Assembly (NCBI GenBank): GCA_964528055.1
Contig: CAZGQM010000002.1
Coordinates: 124,001 to 188,000, forward strand
Reading direction: 5' to 3'
DNA from: Geoanaerobacter sp964528055
GTDB taxonomy: Bacteria > Desulfobacterota > Desulfuromonadia > Geobacterales > DSM-12255
Length of the DNA: 64,000 nt
The position numbers and the translations under genes were made by a program. A model generated the notes under the pieces. The model did no database searches, had not been told where the DNA came from, and saw only the letters and a program-made list of their open reading frames with translations. Position 1 is the stretch's first letter, and the number at the start of each line of letters is the position of its first letter. Positions 43,070-52,103 of the stretch are shown one piece after another.

Positions 43070-45634
43070 GTGATCCATCGACTCAGCTCCGATATGCCCG
43101 TGGCGGCGATAGAGACTGAAACCGGTCACGTTGTTGAAGAACCGTTGCCGTACCACAATGCCATAGTCAAAAAACCATGGGGATATGAATATCTTGCCTT
43201 TGAAAACGAGCATGTGGCCATCTGGATTCTGCACATTATTCGCAAACGCAAGACCTCAATGCATTGCCATCCACGCAAGAAAACCGGATTGATACTCCTT
43301 TCAGGTACTGCTACCTTTCGTCATCAGAATGGCTCCATCGAACTGCAGGCACTTGATGGGATCGTTATTGATAAAGGCACCTTTCATCTGACGGAAGCCA
43401 CAAGCTCCCTGCCTATGGTCCCCGTATCTGAAAACGGTATCTGGGTCATGGAGATTGAATCGCCACCACTCAAGACGGATCTTGTCCGCATTGGAGATGA
43501 GTATGGCCGTGCAGGAGCTTCCTATGAGGGGGTTAATGAGATGGTCTTCAATCCGAGCCATTGCTTGGCTCTGGAAGAACCGGCTGATCCGCAACTAGCC
43601 TCCCAGAGAAAGTTTTTCAACAATCGTTTCACTATCACCAAGGGGTGTCTGCCAGAGGTGACGGACAAAAATGCGCTAGTCTCGATTATCGGTCTGGGGG
43701 GCGAATCATCTGCACATTCATCGTTGTCCCCGGTTGGTGACTTGGAGCGCTATGAAACCATACGCAGCAAAATATCGGGGCAACCTGTTGAGAATCACCT
43801 TTTTCTTACCATTGAGAGAGCAAACAACATGATTAAGCTCAGCGAGTATATATTTGCGTTTATTGCCGACATCGGTGTACGTGAGGTATTTGCCGTTAGC
43901 GGAGGGGGCGCCATGCATCTGGTTGATGCCGTTGCGTCGGAGGAGCGCTTGCGCTACATCGCAGTGCATCATGAGCAGGCAGCCGCCATGGCGGCAGAAG
44001 GGTATGCGCGGATTACCGGCAAACCGGGCGTTGCCCTGGTAACCTCCGGTCCGGGCGGCACGAACGCAACCACGGGAGTATGCGGCTCCTGGATCGATTC
44101 TATTCCGACCATATTCATCTCCGGTCAGGTTACCTCTGATACCTTGATTGCAGACACAGGTCTTCGGCAGTTCGGCATTCAGGAAAGCAATATCGTTGAG
44201 TTGGTCAAGCCGATTACCAAATATGCTGTCACGGTTACGGATCCACTCACGGTCAAATTCCACCTGCAGAAAGCATTTCACCTGGCAATAACGGGACGAC
44301 CAGGTCCGGTATGGCTCGACATTCCGCTTGATGTGCAGGGACGTATGATTAACCTGGACGACTTGAGCAGTTATATTCCGGCAGAGCCGCAGACCTCAGG
44401 AGACCGCAGCACGCTTTCGGGGCGGGTCGAAAAGTGCATCGCCATGCTGCAAAAGGCAGAACGCCCGGTCCTGATCACCGGTTACGGCATCCGTCTTGCC
44501 AGGGCAGAACATGAGATTATCAATCTGGTGGAAAAGCTAGGGATACCGGTCATCTCATCGTGGACCAGCAGCGACCTGATACCGACTGACCATGAGCAGT
44601 ATATCGGCAGAAGTGGAATAATGGGGGATCGGGCCGGCAATTTCACGGTTCAGAACGCTGACCTGTTGCTGATCCTTGGTTCCCGTATGTCGATCCCGCA
44701 GGTCGGCTATAACTTCAAGACCTTTGCCCGCGGCGCTAAGCGGATTGTGGTTGATATTGACCAGAAAGAGCTCGATAAACCATCCATAAAGGCTGACCTG
44801 CCGATTCTGGCAGATGCTGGGGATTTTATACGTGAACTGCTGCATCAGCTTGTAATCACAAAGATACCGACCTGTCCGGCATGGCTCATCCGCTGCAGGG
44901 AATGGAAAGCGAAGTATCCGGTTGTACTGCCCGAGTACCAAAATACTCCGGATGGCGTCAACTCGTTCCACTTTGTCGATCAGCTTGCGCAGAGACTTGG
45001 AAACGAAGCCGTCGTTGTTACCGACATGGGGACCAGTTTTACCTGTACCATGCAGACTTTCCGCACCAAGGCCGGCCAGAGACTGTTTACCTCAAGTGGA
45101 CACGCATCCATGGGCTTCGGCTTGCCAGGCGCAATCGGAGCCTGCTTCGGCCATGACCGCAGACAAACAATCTGCATCAGCGGTGACGGCGGCCTGCAGA
45201 TGAATATCCAGGAACTGCAAACCCTGGTGACCTACAAGCTGCCGGTTATCCTCTTTGTCCTCAACAATGGCGGTTATTTGACCATCAAACTGATGCAACA
45301 GAATCATTTTGGCCGCTATGTCGGTTCCGATCCCGGCAGCGGCGTAATCTGTCCGGATATCATCAAGGTAGCAACGGCATACGGTATCCCCTCGCTTCGC
45401 ATCAGCAATCAACGGGAACTGGATGAACAGCTGGATACGGTTCTCAAACAGCCCGGACCGTTTATCTGCGAGATCATGATGCCAGAAGACCAGCCCCTTA
45501 TCCCGAGGGTTTCCTCCTTGAAAAAACCGGATGGCACAATTGTCTCCAAGCCGCTGGAAGATCTCTACCCGTTTCTCGACAGGGAAGAGTTTGCTGCCAA
45601 CATGATAGTCGCGCCAGTTGAGGTCATTGTCTGA
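43070..45634 (+). CDS. Cupin fused to acetolactate-synthase-type ThDP enzyme
   Basis: 854-residue fusion. The N-terminal part (about 1-250) is a cupin like the C-terminal domain of mannose-6-phosphate isomerases (KKPWGYEYLAF, metal-binding SMHCHPRKK). The rest is a ThDP-dependent enzyme of the acetolactate synthase family: catalytic Glu302 in HHEQAAAMAAEGYAR, GTNATTG, and the cofactor motif G705-DG with N732-N733. Such enzymes join a two-carbon unit from pyruvate to an acceptor or decarboxylate 2-keto acids. YerE of Yersinia does this on a CDP-4-keto sugar. An internal ATG at 43829 could start a free ThDP enzyme. GTG start with AGAGG upstream. Confidence 0.88.
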   Translation: MIHRLSSDMPVAAIETETGHVVEEPLPYHNAIVKKPWGYEYLAFENEHVAIWILHIIRKRKTSMHCHPRKKTGLILLSGTATFRHQNGSIELQALDGIVIDKGTFHLTEATSSLPMVPVSENGIWVMEIESPPLKTDLVRIGDEYGRAGASYEGVNEMVFNPSHCLALEEPADPQLASQRKFFNNRFTITKGCLPEVTDKNALVSIIGLGGESSAHSSLSPVGDLERYETIRSKISGQPVENHLFLTIERANNMIKLSEYIFAFIADIGVREVFAVSGGGAMHLVDAVASEERLRYIAVHHEQAAAMAAEGYARITGKPGVALVTSGPGGTNATTGVCGSWIDSIPTIFISGQVTSDTLIADTGLRQFGIQESNIVELVKPITKYAVTVTDPLTVKFHLQKAFHLAITGRPGPVWLDIPLDVQGRMINLDDLSSYIPAEPQTSGDRSTLSGRVEKCIAMLQKAERPVLITGYGIRLARAEHEIINLVEKLGIPVISSWTSSDLIPTDHEQYIGRSGIMGDRAGNFTVQNADLLLILGSRMSIPQVGYNFKTFARGAKRIVVDIDQKELDKPSIKADLPILADAGDFIRELLHQLVITKIPTCPAWLIRCREWKAKYPVVLPEYQNTPDGVNSFHFVDQLAQRLGNEAVVVTDMGTSFTCTMQTFRTKAGQRLFTSSGHASMGFGLPGAIGACFGHDRRQTICISGDGGLQMNIQELQTLVTYKLPVILFVLNNGGYLTIKLMQQNHFGRYVGSDPGSGVICPDIIKVATAYGIPSLRISNQRELDEQLDTVLKQPGPFICEIMMPEDQPLIPRVSSLKKPDGTIVSKPLEDLYPFLDREEFAANMIVAPVEVIV

Positions 45635-45636
45635 CC

Positions 45637-47163
45637 ATGTTGCACAACGCTTACTATATCCGATTTGGCAATGATCAGGTTGCCATTGCGAAAGAGGTGA
45701 TTCCTGCTGGCATGCATCAGGAAATTGACGGAGTTTCCGTCGAAATCAAAAGCCCGATACCAAAGGGGCACCGTTTCGCGCTGCGCGATATCCCCGCAGG
45801 AGAGTTCATCACCCAGTTTGGCTATCCGTTTGCTCAATCAAAGGGGATCGCCCAAGGGGGAGTGCTGACCGTCCGGAATACCCTGCCGAATATTCCGGAG
45901 AGTTGCCCTGCTGCATTTTCTCCGCCCCCGGTGACCTTACCAAAATCCGAATACGCCGCCATGACATTTCAGGGATACCGGCGACCAAACGGAAAGGTTG
46001 GAACCCGAAATTACTATCTTGTTGTACCGACCTCCATGTGTGCCGCGGCAACAGCCTGTCAGATTGCCGCACTTCTGGAAGTCTCTGCTGAGAACTACGC
46101 ACCGGCGCTGGACGGCGTTGTTGCCATACCGCACACGGAAGGGTGCGGATGTGCCTCCACCGGTCAGATAGACCGCCTGTTGACTGTCCTTGCGGGTTTT
46201 GTGGGTCACGCCAATGTGGTCGGCTGTCTGATACTGGATCTGGGGTGCGAACAAACCGATTATGCCAGGGTTCATGCGGCATTACAGGAGACCATTGCCG
46301 ACAGCGGCAAAACGGTGGAGTGGCTGACGATTCAAAAATCCGGTGGCACACGGGCAACTATCACCTCAGCTGTTGAGATGATACAGCAGCACCTGCAGAC
46401 CATGCAACCCGCTCTCCGCGAGAGTTGTCCCTTGAGCTCTCTTGTACTCGGAACTGAATGCGGAGCATCCGACTCATTCTCAGGGATTACGGCAAATCCG
46501 TTGATCGGGGCCGTGGCTGACCGGATAATCGGGGGAGGCGGTGCAGCTATCCTGTCCGAAATTCCGGAAATGCTGGGAACATTCGACATGCTGTTTTCAA
46601 GATTCCGAAGCCTCGAAGTGGCTGAAAAATTCCATGATGTGGTAGACTGGTATCTCTCGTTAGCAGAAAAAATGGGTGTAAACATCAGTGACAACGTTGT
46701 ACCCAAAAACATCGAGGGGGGTCTGATCAACAGCTACCTAAAAAGTCTCGGAGCTGTACTGAAAGGTGGGACATCCCCTATAGAAGATGTTATCGGCTAT
46801 GGAGAACCGGCTGTTCCATCAGGATTGAGCATCATGCAGGGGCCGGGCGGCGATCTCGAATCGGTCACCGGACTGGTGTCATCCGGAGCTAATCTGATCT
46901 GTTTTTCCACCGGCTATGGCGCCATTACTGGCAGCGCCATCTGCCCGGTGATAAAAATTTCCTCAACAACTCAAACATTCAACGCTTTACCTGATGATAT
47001 TGATTTTGACGCCGGAAGAGTGCTTGCCGAGGGTTCACTGGAACGTCTAGCTGAAGAGCTTTTGGCATATTGTATCCGGGTTGCTTCAGGCGAGAAAACG
47101 GCAACCGAGCGTATGCGGCAACGGCAGTTCCAGATATGGACCGCAGGCAAATTGTCGTTATGA
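45637..47163 (+). CDS. UxaA family altronate/sugar-acid dehydratase
   Basis: 508 residues, full length for the altronate dehydratase family. An N-terminal SAF domain (about 1-90) is followed by the large domain with GYRRPNGKVGTRNYYLVVPT, HTEGCGCAS (about 168-176), LGTECGASDSFSGITANPLIG (about 270-290, shown as in UxaA) and an intact C-terminal half. These enzymes remove water from sugar acids to give 2-keto-3-deoxy acids. In a glycan island a catabolic role is unexpected; making a deoxy sugar acid for the glycan is an inference. It begins 2 nt after the cupin-ThDP fusion, so the two are translationally coupled. Confidence 0.88.
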   Translation: MLHNAYYIRFGNDQVAIAKEVIPAGMHQEIDGVSVEIKSPIPKGHRFALRDIPAGEFITQFGYPFAQSKGIAQGGVLTVRNTLPNIPESCPAAFSPPPVTLPKSEYAAMTFQGYRRPNGKVGTRNYYLVVPTSMCAAATACQIAALLEVSAENYAPALDGVVAIPHTEGCGCASTGQIDRLLTVLAGFVGHANVVGCLILDLGCEQTDYARVHAALQETIADSGKTVEWLTIQKSGGTRATITSAVEMIQQHLQTMQPALRESCPLSSLVLGTECGASDSFSGITANPLIGAVADRIIGGGGAAILSEIPEMLGTFDMLFSRFRSLEVAEKFHDVVDWYLSLAEKMGVNISDNVVPKNIEGGLINSYLKSLGAVLKGGTSPIEDVIGYGEPAVPSGLSIMQGPGGDLESVTGLVSSGANLICFSTGYGAITGSAICPVIKISSTTQTFNALPDDIDFDAGRVLAEGSLERLAEELLAYCIRVASGEKTATERMRQRQFQIWTAGKLSL

Positions 47164-47188
47164 AACCTCACTCAAAGGAATAACAGAA

Positions 47189-47860
47189 ATGCCCGAATTT
47201 GATATCGGCTACCCGCATGGTCAGGAGCAACGGATTGTTCCGGAAGGGTTCCGAACGATCCGGAATCGCATAACCGCCTTTGAACTGGATAGGGAGTACT
47301 ATGATGGCGCGAGGGGAAACGGGTATGGCGGTTATCGTTACGATGGCCGCTGGAAACAGATAATTCCGCTTCTTGTGCAGCGCTATGGTTTGGCCTCCTC
47401 ATCTCGAATCCTAGAAGTGGGGTGCAAGAAGGGGTTTTTTCTGCATGATCTTAGAGAAACAATACCAGGCATTACTGTGCGCGGCGTCGAAAACCATCTC
47501 TATCCCCTGGAAAACTGCATGGAGTCGGTCAGGGGCGATGTGGAGCTTGCTTTTTATCAATCCTTGCCGTTTCTTGACCACTCCTTTGATTTTGTTATGG
47601 CATTTGCTTCAATCTATATGCTTAACCTGAGAGATGTCATGGCAGCCATTCGCGAAATTCAGCGGGTTGGCAAGGGCAAAAGCTATATAACCGTAGGAGC
47701 TTATCGAACATCAGAAGAGCGGGAGCTGTTTTACGATTGGACGCTACTGGGATCGACAGTTCTACATGTAGACGACTGGCTCGAAGTTTTCAGCCATTGT
47801 GGTTACACAGGCGATTACTATTTCACGACAGCATCGACCTTGCATCTGGTACGATCCTGA
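47189..47860 (+). CDS. Class I SAM-dependent methyltransferase
   Basis: 223 residues. Motif I RILEVGCKKGFFLHDL is near 73-88 and the VRGVENHLYPLENC and FLDHSFDFVMAFASIYML segments follow; VEN in place of the usual VDxS is a variation. ATG 47189 is placed by AAAGGA 8 nt upstream; an open extension to 47081 lies inside the UxaA gene. A methyltransferase of sugars or small acids is likely, without substrate prediction. Located between the dehydratase and another radical SAM gene. Confidence 0.85.
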   Translation: MPEFDIGYPHGQEQRIVPEGFRTIRNRITAFELDREYYDGARGNGYGGYRYDGRWKQIIPLLVQRYGLASSSRILEVGCKKGFFLHDLRETIPGITVRGVENHLYPLENCMESVRGDVELAFYQSLPFLDHSFDFVMAFASIYMLNLRDVMAAIREIQRVGKGKSYITVGAYRTSEERELFYDWTLLGSTVLHVDDWLEVFSHCGYTGDYYFTTASTLHLVRS

Positions 47861-47881
47861 TTATCAGGGCTGGGAGCAGGT

Positions 47882-48952
47882 ATGGGAATCCTATATTCAA
47901 AACTGAAGATGTTTCATTTCAAAGAGAAGCTTGATTCGTTGACGGCAGATAACCCGCGTATACTTGCTCCTCTGCATGTTCGTGTAAAACCGACCAACAT
48001 CTGCAACCACAACTGCTGGTACTGTGCCTATCGTCGCGATACCATCCAGTTGGGCAAAGACATGTTACTGCGCGATCATATACCTGAGTCTAAGATGATG
48101 GAGCTGGTGGAAGATTTTATCGATATGGGGGTAAAGGCGGTCACTTTTAGTGGTGGCGGCGACCCCCTCTGTTACCCGTATCTGACGAAAACAGCCGGTC
48201 GCCTTGCAGATGCCGGCATTAAAATCGCGACCTTGACGAATGGCGCGCTCCTGTCGGGCGAGATTGCCGAGGTGTTTGCTGCAAGCGGAAGCTGGATCAG
48301 GGTATCGGTTGACGGTTGGGATGGTCGCAGCTATGGTGAATATCGAGGCGTTTCAGAAGAGGAGTTTAACCGTGTCATCACTAACCTGGTAAACTTCAGG
48401 AAACGCAGTACCCACTGCCTCCTCGGCGTAGTTATTGTCGTTGACAACAATAACTACCCACATGTGTACGACCTTATCCGTAGGTTCCACGACATGGGGC
48501 TTCAGAGCGTTAAGATTGCTCCATGTCTGACGAGTAACGATGGCGATGAAAACAACCGCTACCACGCTCCTCACTATGATCAGGTAAAGGGGCAGATTCA
48601 GCGGGCGATCAGCGAGTTTCAATCAGCTTCGTTCGAAATATTCGATTCCTACTATGAGCAGCTTTGCACCTTTCACAAAAGCTATCACTGGTGTCCGTAC
48701 ATCCAGATCAACCCAGTAATCGGAGCTGACATGAATGTCTATGCCTGTCATGACAAGGCCTACAATCTTGACGAAGGTCTGCTGTTCTCCATTCGTGACA
48801 GTAGCTTCAAGGGAGGGTGGATGGCAGATAAACAACAATTTATGAAAATAAAACCTCACTGCCATTGCAATCATCATTGTGTCGTCAACGAGAAAAACAA
48901 GATGATTCTCGAATTCCTCGATCTGGATCGAGAGCATCTGGTGTTTGTCTGA
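47882..48952 (+). CDS. Radical SAM enzyme with cysteine-rich C-terminus (paralogue C)
   Basis: 356 residues. Cluster motif C41-NHN-C45-WY-C48, then TFSGGGDPLCYP and TLTNGAL. The C-terminal region has YACHDKAYN, HCHCNHHCVVNE and a terminal LVFV, the same plan as at 31509 and 40415. It is best described as a SPASM-like two-cluster enzyme; the substrate is not known. The stop codon overlaps the start of the next gene by one base (TGATG), strongly suggesting co-translation with the SDR. Confidence 0.85.
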   Translation: MGILYSKLKMFHFKEKLDSLTADNPRILAPLHVRVKPTNICNHNCWYCAYRRDTIQLGKDMLLRDHIPESKMMELVEDFIDMGVKAVTFSGGGDPLCYPYLTKTAGRLADAGIKIATLTNGALLSGEIAEVFAASGSWIRVSVDGWDGRSYGEYRGVSEEEFNRVITNLVNFRKRSTHCLLGVVIVVDNNNYPHVYDLIRRFHDMGLQSVKIAPCLTSNDGDENNRYHAPHYDQVKGQIQRAISEFQSASFEIFDSYYEQLCTFHKSYHWCPYIQINPVIGADMNVYACHDKAYNLDEGLLFSIRDSSFKGGWMADKQQFMKIKPHCHCNHHCVVNEKNKMILEFLDLDREHLVFV

Positions 48953-49713
48953 TGAGCGGTATTAAAGGCAAGAAAATTCTGATTACCGGCGCATCCCGTG
49001 GCCTGGGAGCCGTATGCGCGAGGGCTTTTTCCGCTATGGGAGCGGAGTTGGCGCTGATTGCCCGTTCAAAGGAACTGCTGGAGACGGTTGCACATTCCTG
49101 TGAGCAGCCGGAGAGGCACACTGTTGTTGCCGTTGATCTTCTGGAGATGCAGGCTATTGAAGAAGCAATCAACAAAGCGATATCTTTTCTCGGGCAGATT
49201 GATGTGGTGCTGCATGTTGCTGGAGGGGGGCTTGGACTACGGGAGCCATTATTGGAAGCAACGGATCTACTGAAGTTGTTCACACTGAATGTAGTTGCTG
49301 CTGCCGAAATAAACCGCCATGTCGTTCCGTCCATGCAGAAACGATCAAAGGGGAATCTTGTTCATGTTGGCTCCATAGCAGGACGGGAAGCGGTTGCTTC
49401 GGTCGGCTATAACACGGCAAAAGCAGCTCTTTCGGCATATGTCCGTTCGTTGGGGAACGAGCTGGCCCGCTCATCGCTGGTGGTAACCGGCATCCAGCCG
49501 GGTGGATTTCTTGCACCAGGGAACTCCTGGGAACGTCTGTCAGTAAATAAGCCTGACGTAGTTGAGCAGTTTGTTCAACAGCGCCTCCCCCGCGGTCGTC
49601 TTGCTCAGGCAGAAGAGATTGTACCGCTGATAGCTTTTCTCTGCTCCGATGCTGCATCCATGATGGCAGGCTGCATGGTGCCGATTGATGCGGGTGAAGG
49701 AAAATACTACTGA
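48952..49713 (+). CDS. Short-chain dehydrogenase/reductase
   Basis: 253-residue classical SDR. The cofactor motif TGASRGLG is at 12-19, VAGGGLGL follows, and the catalytic residues are Ser in HVGSIAG (about 140), Y153 and K157 (YNTAK). Classical SDRs reduce ketones or oxidise alcohols with NAD(P)H; the substrate could be a keto sugar made by the ThDP enzyme, but this is inference. ATG 48952 overlaps the preceding stop by one base; an extension upstream is in the radical SAM gene. Confidence 0.9.
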   Translation: MSGIKGKKILITGASRGLGAVCARAFSAMGAELALIARSKELLETVAHSCEQPERHTVVAVDLLEMQAIEEAINKAISFLGQIDVVLHVAGGGLGLREPLLEATDLLKLFTLNVVAAAEINRHVVPSMQKRSKGNLVHVGSIAGREAVASVGYNTAKAALSAYVRSLGNELARSSLVVTGIQPGGFLAPGNSWERLSVNKPDVVEQFVQQRLPRGRLAQAEEIVPLIAFLCSDAASMMAGCMVPIDAGEGKYY

Positions 49714-49738
49714 TAGCATCCTCACCCCGGACAAAACT

Positions 49739-51580
49739 ATGAAACAACCAACGCCATCACAGCCGCTTCGGGACTATGCTGAGCTTCTCAAACAGCGATT
49801 TCATCCGCAAAAAAAGCTGCTTCTGCTTCAGGCGCCACAATTTCTATTCGATGCCATCAACGTAGATGTTATCCGGAACCGCGGCTATTATGCCTACCCC
49901 CCCACTGGCCTGCAATGGCTGGCCACATCACTCTCCGACCGTGATATCCGGATTACTTTGCATGATCTCAACCTGCAACTCTTGCAGCGAATGAACGCTG
50001 ACCCTGGCTTTGATTTCCACACCTGGCTGGAAATGCTGGACGAGGTTCTCGACCATATGCAACCGTCGATAGTCGCCGTTTCCTGCCTTACGGTATACGC
50101 AGATCTTTTCAGCAAGCCGCACCCATTGACCGATTTGCTCGATCACCTTATGGGCAAGGGACGCTACCTTGTCATAGCCGGCGGCCCCACTGCCAGCAAT
50201 GAAATCGAGGGGTACCTTCAGCGAAATCTTTGCCACTTTGTTATTGATGGCGAGGGAGAATACAAGATCAACTACCTGATGGACCTTCTGTTGGCGGACG
50301 AGATCAGTCATCCTGAGGTGCCAGGCATCTTTTTCTATAACGCGGGCAGAGTCCAGGAATCGGGCGGTGACCCTGCCCCGGTTACGGTTCAGGGGAATCT
50401 GATTGAGAGTTACCGCCACGTAGCGGTGGAAGCATACTGCCAGGCCGGATGTCTGAATCCCTATTCGCGTATGATGGGGCAGGATACGGTGTACGGTGTA
50501 TTCCAGCTCAACCGCGGTTGCCGTTGTGATTGTGCTTTCTGCGGAGTGCGGACTTTCATGGGTAAAGGAGTGCGCAGTCATCAGGTAGCGTCTGCTCTTG
50601 CAGAGGTGCGATATCTGGTTGAGGACCGGGGGGTACGGCACTTCGAGGCACTGGATGATGATCTGCTGGCAGCACCTGCCGTTACCAGCCAGTTTTTGGA
50701 GGGGCTGATTCCGCTGCGCCAAAGCCATTCCATTACCTGGGCCGCCAATAACGGATTGATCACCAACTCCTTGACAAAAGAGTTGCTGGATTTGATGAAA
50801 GCATCCGGCTGTATCGGCTTCAAGGTCGGTATTGAGGCAGGAAGCAATCAGATGCTGCGGAGAATGAAAAAACCGGGCACCCCTGCGACGTTCAAGAAAA
50901 TTGCTGCGCTCCTGCAGGCCTATCCTGAGTTCTTCGTGGGCGGCAACTACATCATTGGGCTATTCGGCGAAGAAACTTTTGCGCAGATGTTGCAAACCTA
51001 CCGACTTTCAATCGAATTGAATCTGGATTGGGCATCATTCTCCCTGTATCAGATAACCAGTAAGGGCTCAGCTACGGACAAAGCAACGGGTGAGAGCGGC
51101 GGCGCCATTGATTTCATCCCGACGAAGAGTTCCGCCAGCCGGGAGCTGCGGGAGGACCGCTCCCTTCCTTTAGGACCGGATCTGTTTACCCTTCCCGGCG
51201 ATACGATTCCATCGCAAGCATTGATGAAGAACATCTGGCTGACTTTTAACATGGCCGGAAATTATATTGGGAACAAGAATCTTGCACCCGGTGGTAACAG
51301 CGAAAAATTTGTCAGATGGGCCAATGCCCTGCGCATCTCATATCCGGACAATCCGTACATGGCCCTGTTTGCCGGGCTCGGGCAAGTTATTGCAGGGAAC
51401 CCTGAACAAGGTTGTGCTGATCATGCACTGTGTGCTGCAATGCTGAAACATTCTGATTCCTGGCGCTATCGCTTTGAGGCATTTAAGTTGGAAGGACTGA
51501 TGCAGAATTTTCCGGGGAATCGGGACGAAGTATACAGCGCACTGGCAACCATACAGGCCGAGTATAACAGACATGATTGA
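49739..51580 (+). CDS. B12-binding-type radical SAM enzyme
   Basis: 613 residues. An N-terminal cobalamin-binding-type domain (about 25-200; VAVSCLTVYADLF, YLVIAGGPTAS) precedes a radical SAM core with C261-RCD-C265-AF-C268 (the intervening Cys263 is additional) and KVGIEAGSNQML. The C-terminal 150 residues are helical and not recognised. Starts at 49685 (TTG) and 49688 (ATG) are in frame but overlap the SDR gene and lack a ribosome binding site; 49739 is also weak, so the start is uncertain. The stop overlaps the Nudix gene start. Confidence 0.84.
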   Translation: MKQPTPSQPLRDYAELLKQRFHPQKKLLLLQAPQFLFDAINVDVIRNRGYYAYPPTGLQWLATSLSDRDIRITLHDLNLQLLQRMNADPGFDFHTWLEMLDEVLDHMQPSIVAVSCLTVYADLFSKPHPLTDLLDHLMGKGRYLVIAGGPTASNEIEGYLQRNLCHFVIDGEGEYKINYLMDLLLADEISHPEVPGIFFYNAGRVQESGGDPAPVTVQGNLIESYRHVAVEAYCQAGCLNPYSRMMGQDTVYGVFQLNRGCRCDCAFCGVRTFMGKGVRSHQVASALAEVRYLVEDRGVRHFEALDDDLLAAPAVTSQFLEGLIPLRQSHSITWAANNGLITNSLTKELLDLMKASGCIGFKVGIEAGSNQMLRRMKKPGTPATFKKIAALLQAYPEFFVGGNYIIGLFGEETFAQMLQTYRLSIELNLDWASFSLYQITSKGSATDKATGESGGAIDFIPTKSSASRELREDRSLPLGPDLFTLPGDTIPSQALMKNIWLTFNMAGNYIGNKNLAPGGNSEKFVRWANALRISYPDNPYMALFAGLGQVIAGNPEQGCADHALCAAMLKHSDSWRYRFEAFKLEGLMQNFPGNRDEVYSALATIQAEYNRHD

Positions 51581-52082
51581 TGTTGCCGCCATACCGCAAG
51601 CGGCCGTCATACTTCCGTATCGTGATGGCAAGATACTTATGCAGCTTCGTGACGATAAAGACGGAATTGTCTATCCCGGTAAATGGGGATTTTTCAGCGG
51701 CAGCATTGAAAAGGGTGAAACCGCCCGAGAATGTGCGCGCCGGGAATTATATGAGGAACTTGGCTACGAAGCCACAGAGCTCTATGAACTGAGCGTAGAT
51801 CTGCTCCCAGCGCCAGATGAGGTTGTGCTTCATGCATTTCTGGCACCGATTGAATGTGTCTGTTCTGCATTGACTCTGTATGAAGGCGCCGACTTCGGGC
51901 TGTTTTACCCGGATGAAATTTTATCACAACAACTTATGTCCCAGCGCAAAGGGTATTATCTGCCGGTTATTGATAACTGTTATATCGCCACTATTGTAAG
52001 TAAATTCTTGATTTTTGCTTCTGACGGAAACGAAAAGCAAAACGGGACGTTCTTGCAAACAGTTCGGGTAACAGAGAGTTAA
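51573..52082 (+). CDS. Nudix hydrolase
   Basis: 169 residues. The Nudix box GSIEKG-E-x7-REL-YEELGY (about 43-65) has the G-x5-E-x7-RE-x2-EE-x-G pattern needed for metal binding. Nudix enzymes cleave nucleoside diphosphates linked to other groups; in this setting a nucleotide sugar, or proofreading of a side product, is plausible. Overlaps the end of the preceding radical SAM gene by 8 nt. The C-terminal 40 residues are not part of the fold core. Confidence 0.87.
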   Translation: MIDVAAIPQAAVILPYRDGKILMQLRDDKDGIVYPGKWGFFSGSIEKGETARECARRELYEELGYEATELYELSVDLLPAPDEVVLHAFLAPIECVCSALTLYEGADFGLFYPDEILSQQLMSQRKGYYLPVIDNCYIATIVSKFLIFASDGNEKQNGTFLQTVRVTES

Positions 52083-52103
52083 TTGGTGTACGGAGAGGAA
52101 TGC

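Noticed and set aside
43070..45634. Possibility that the cupin-ThDP protein is two genes joined by a sequencing error
   Set aside because: The frame is continuous with no stop or composition break, and both parts are complete; only an internal start at 43829 remains possible.
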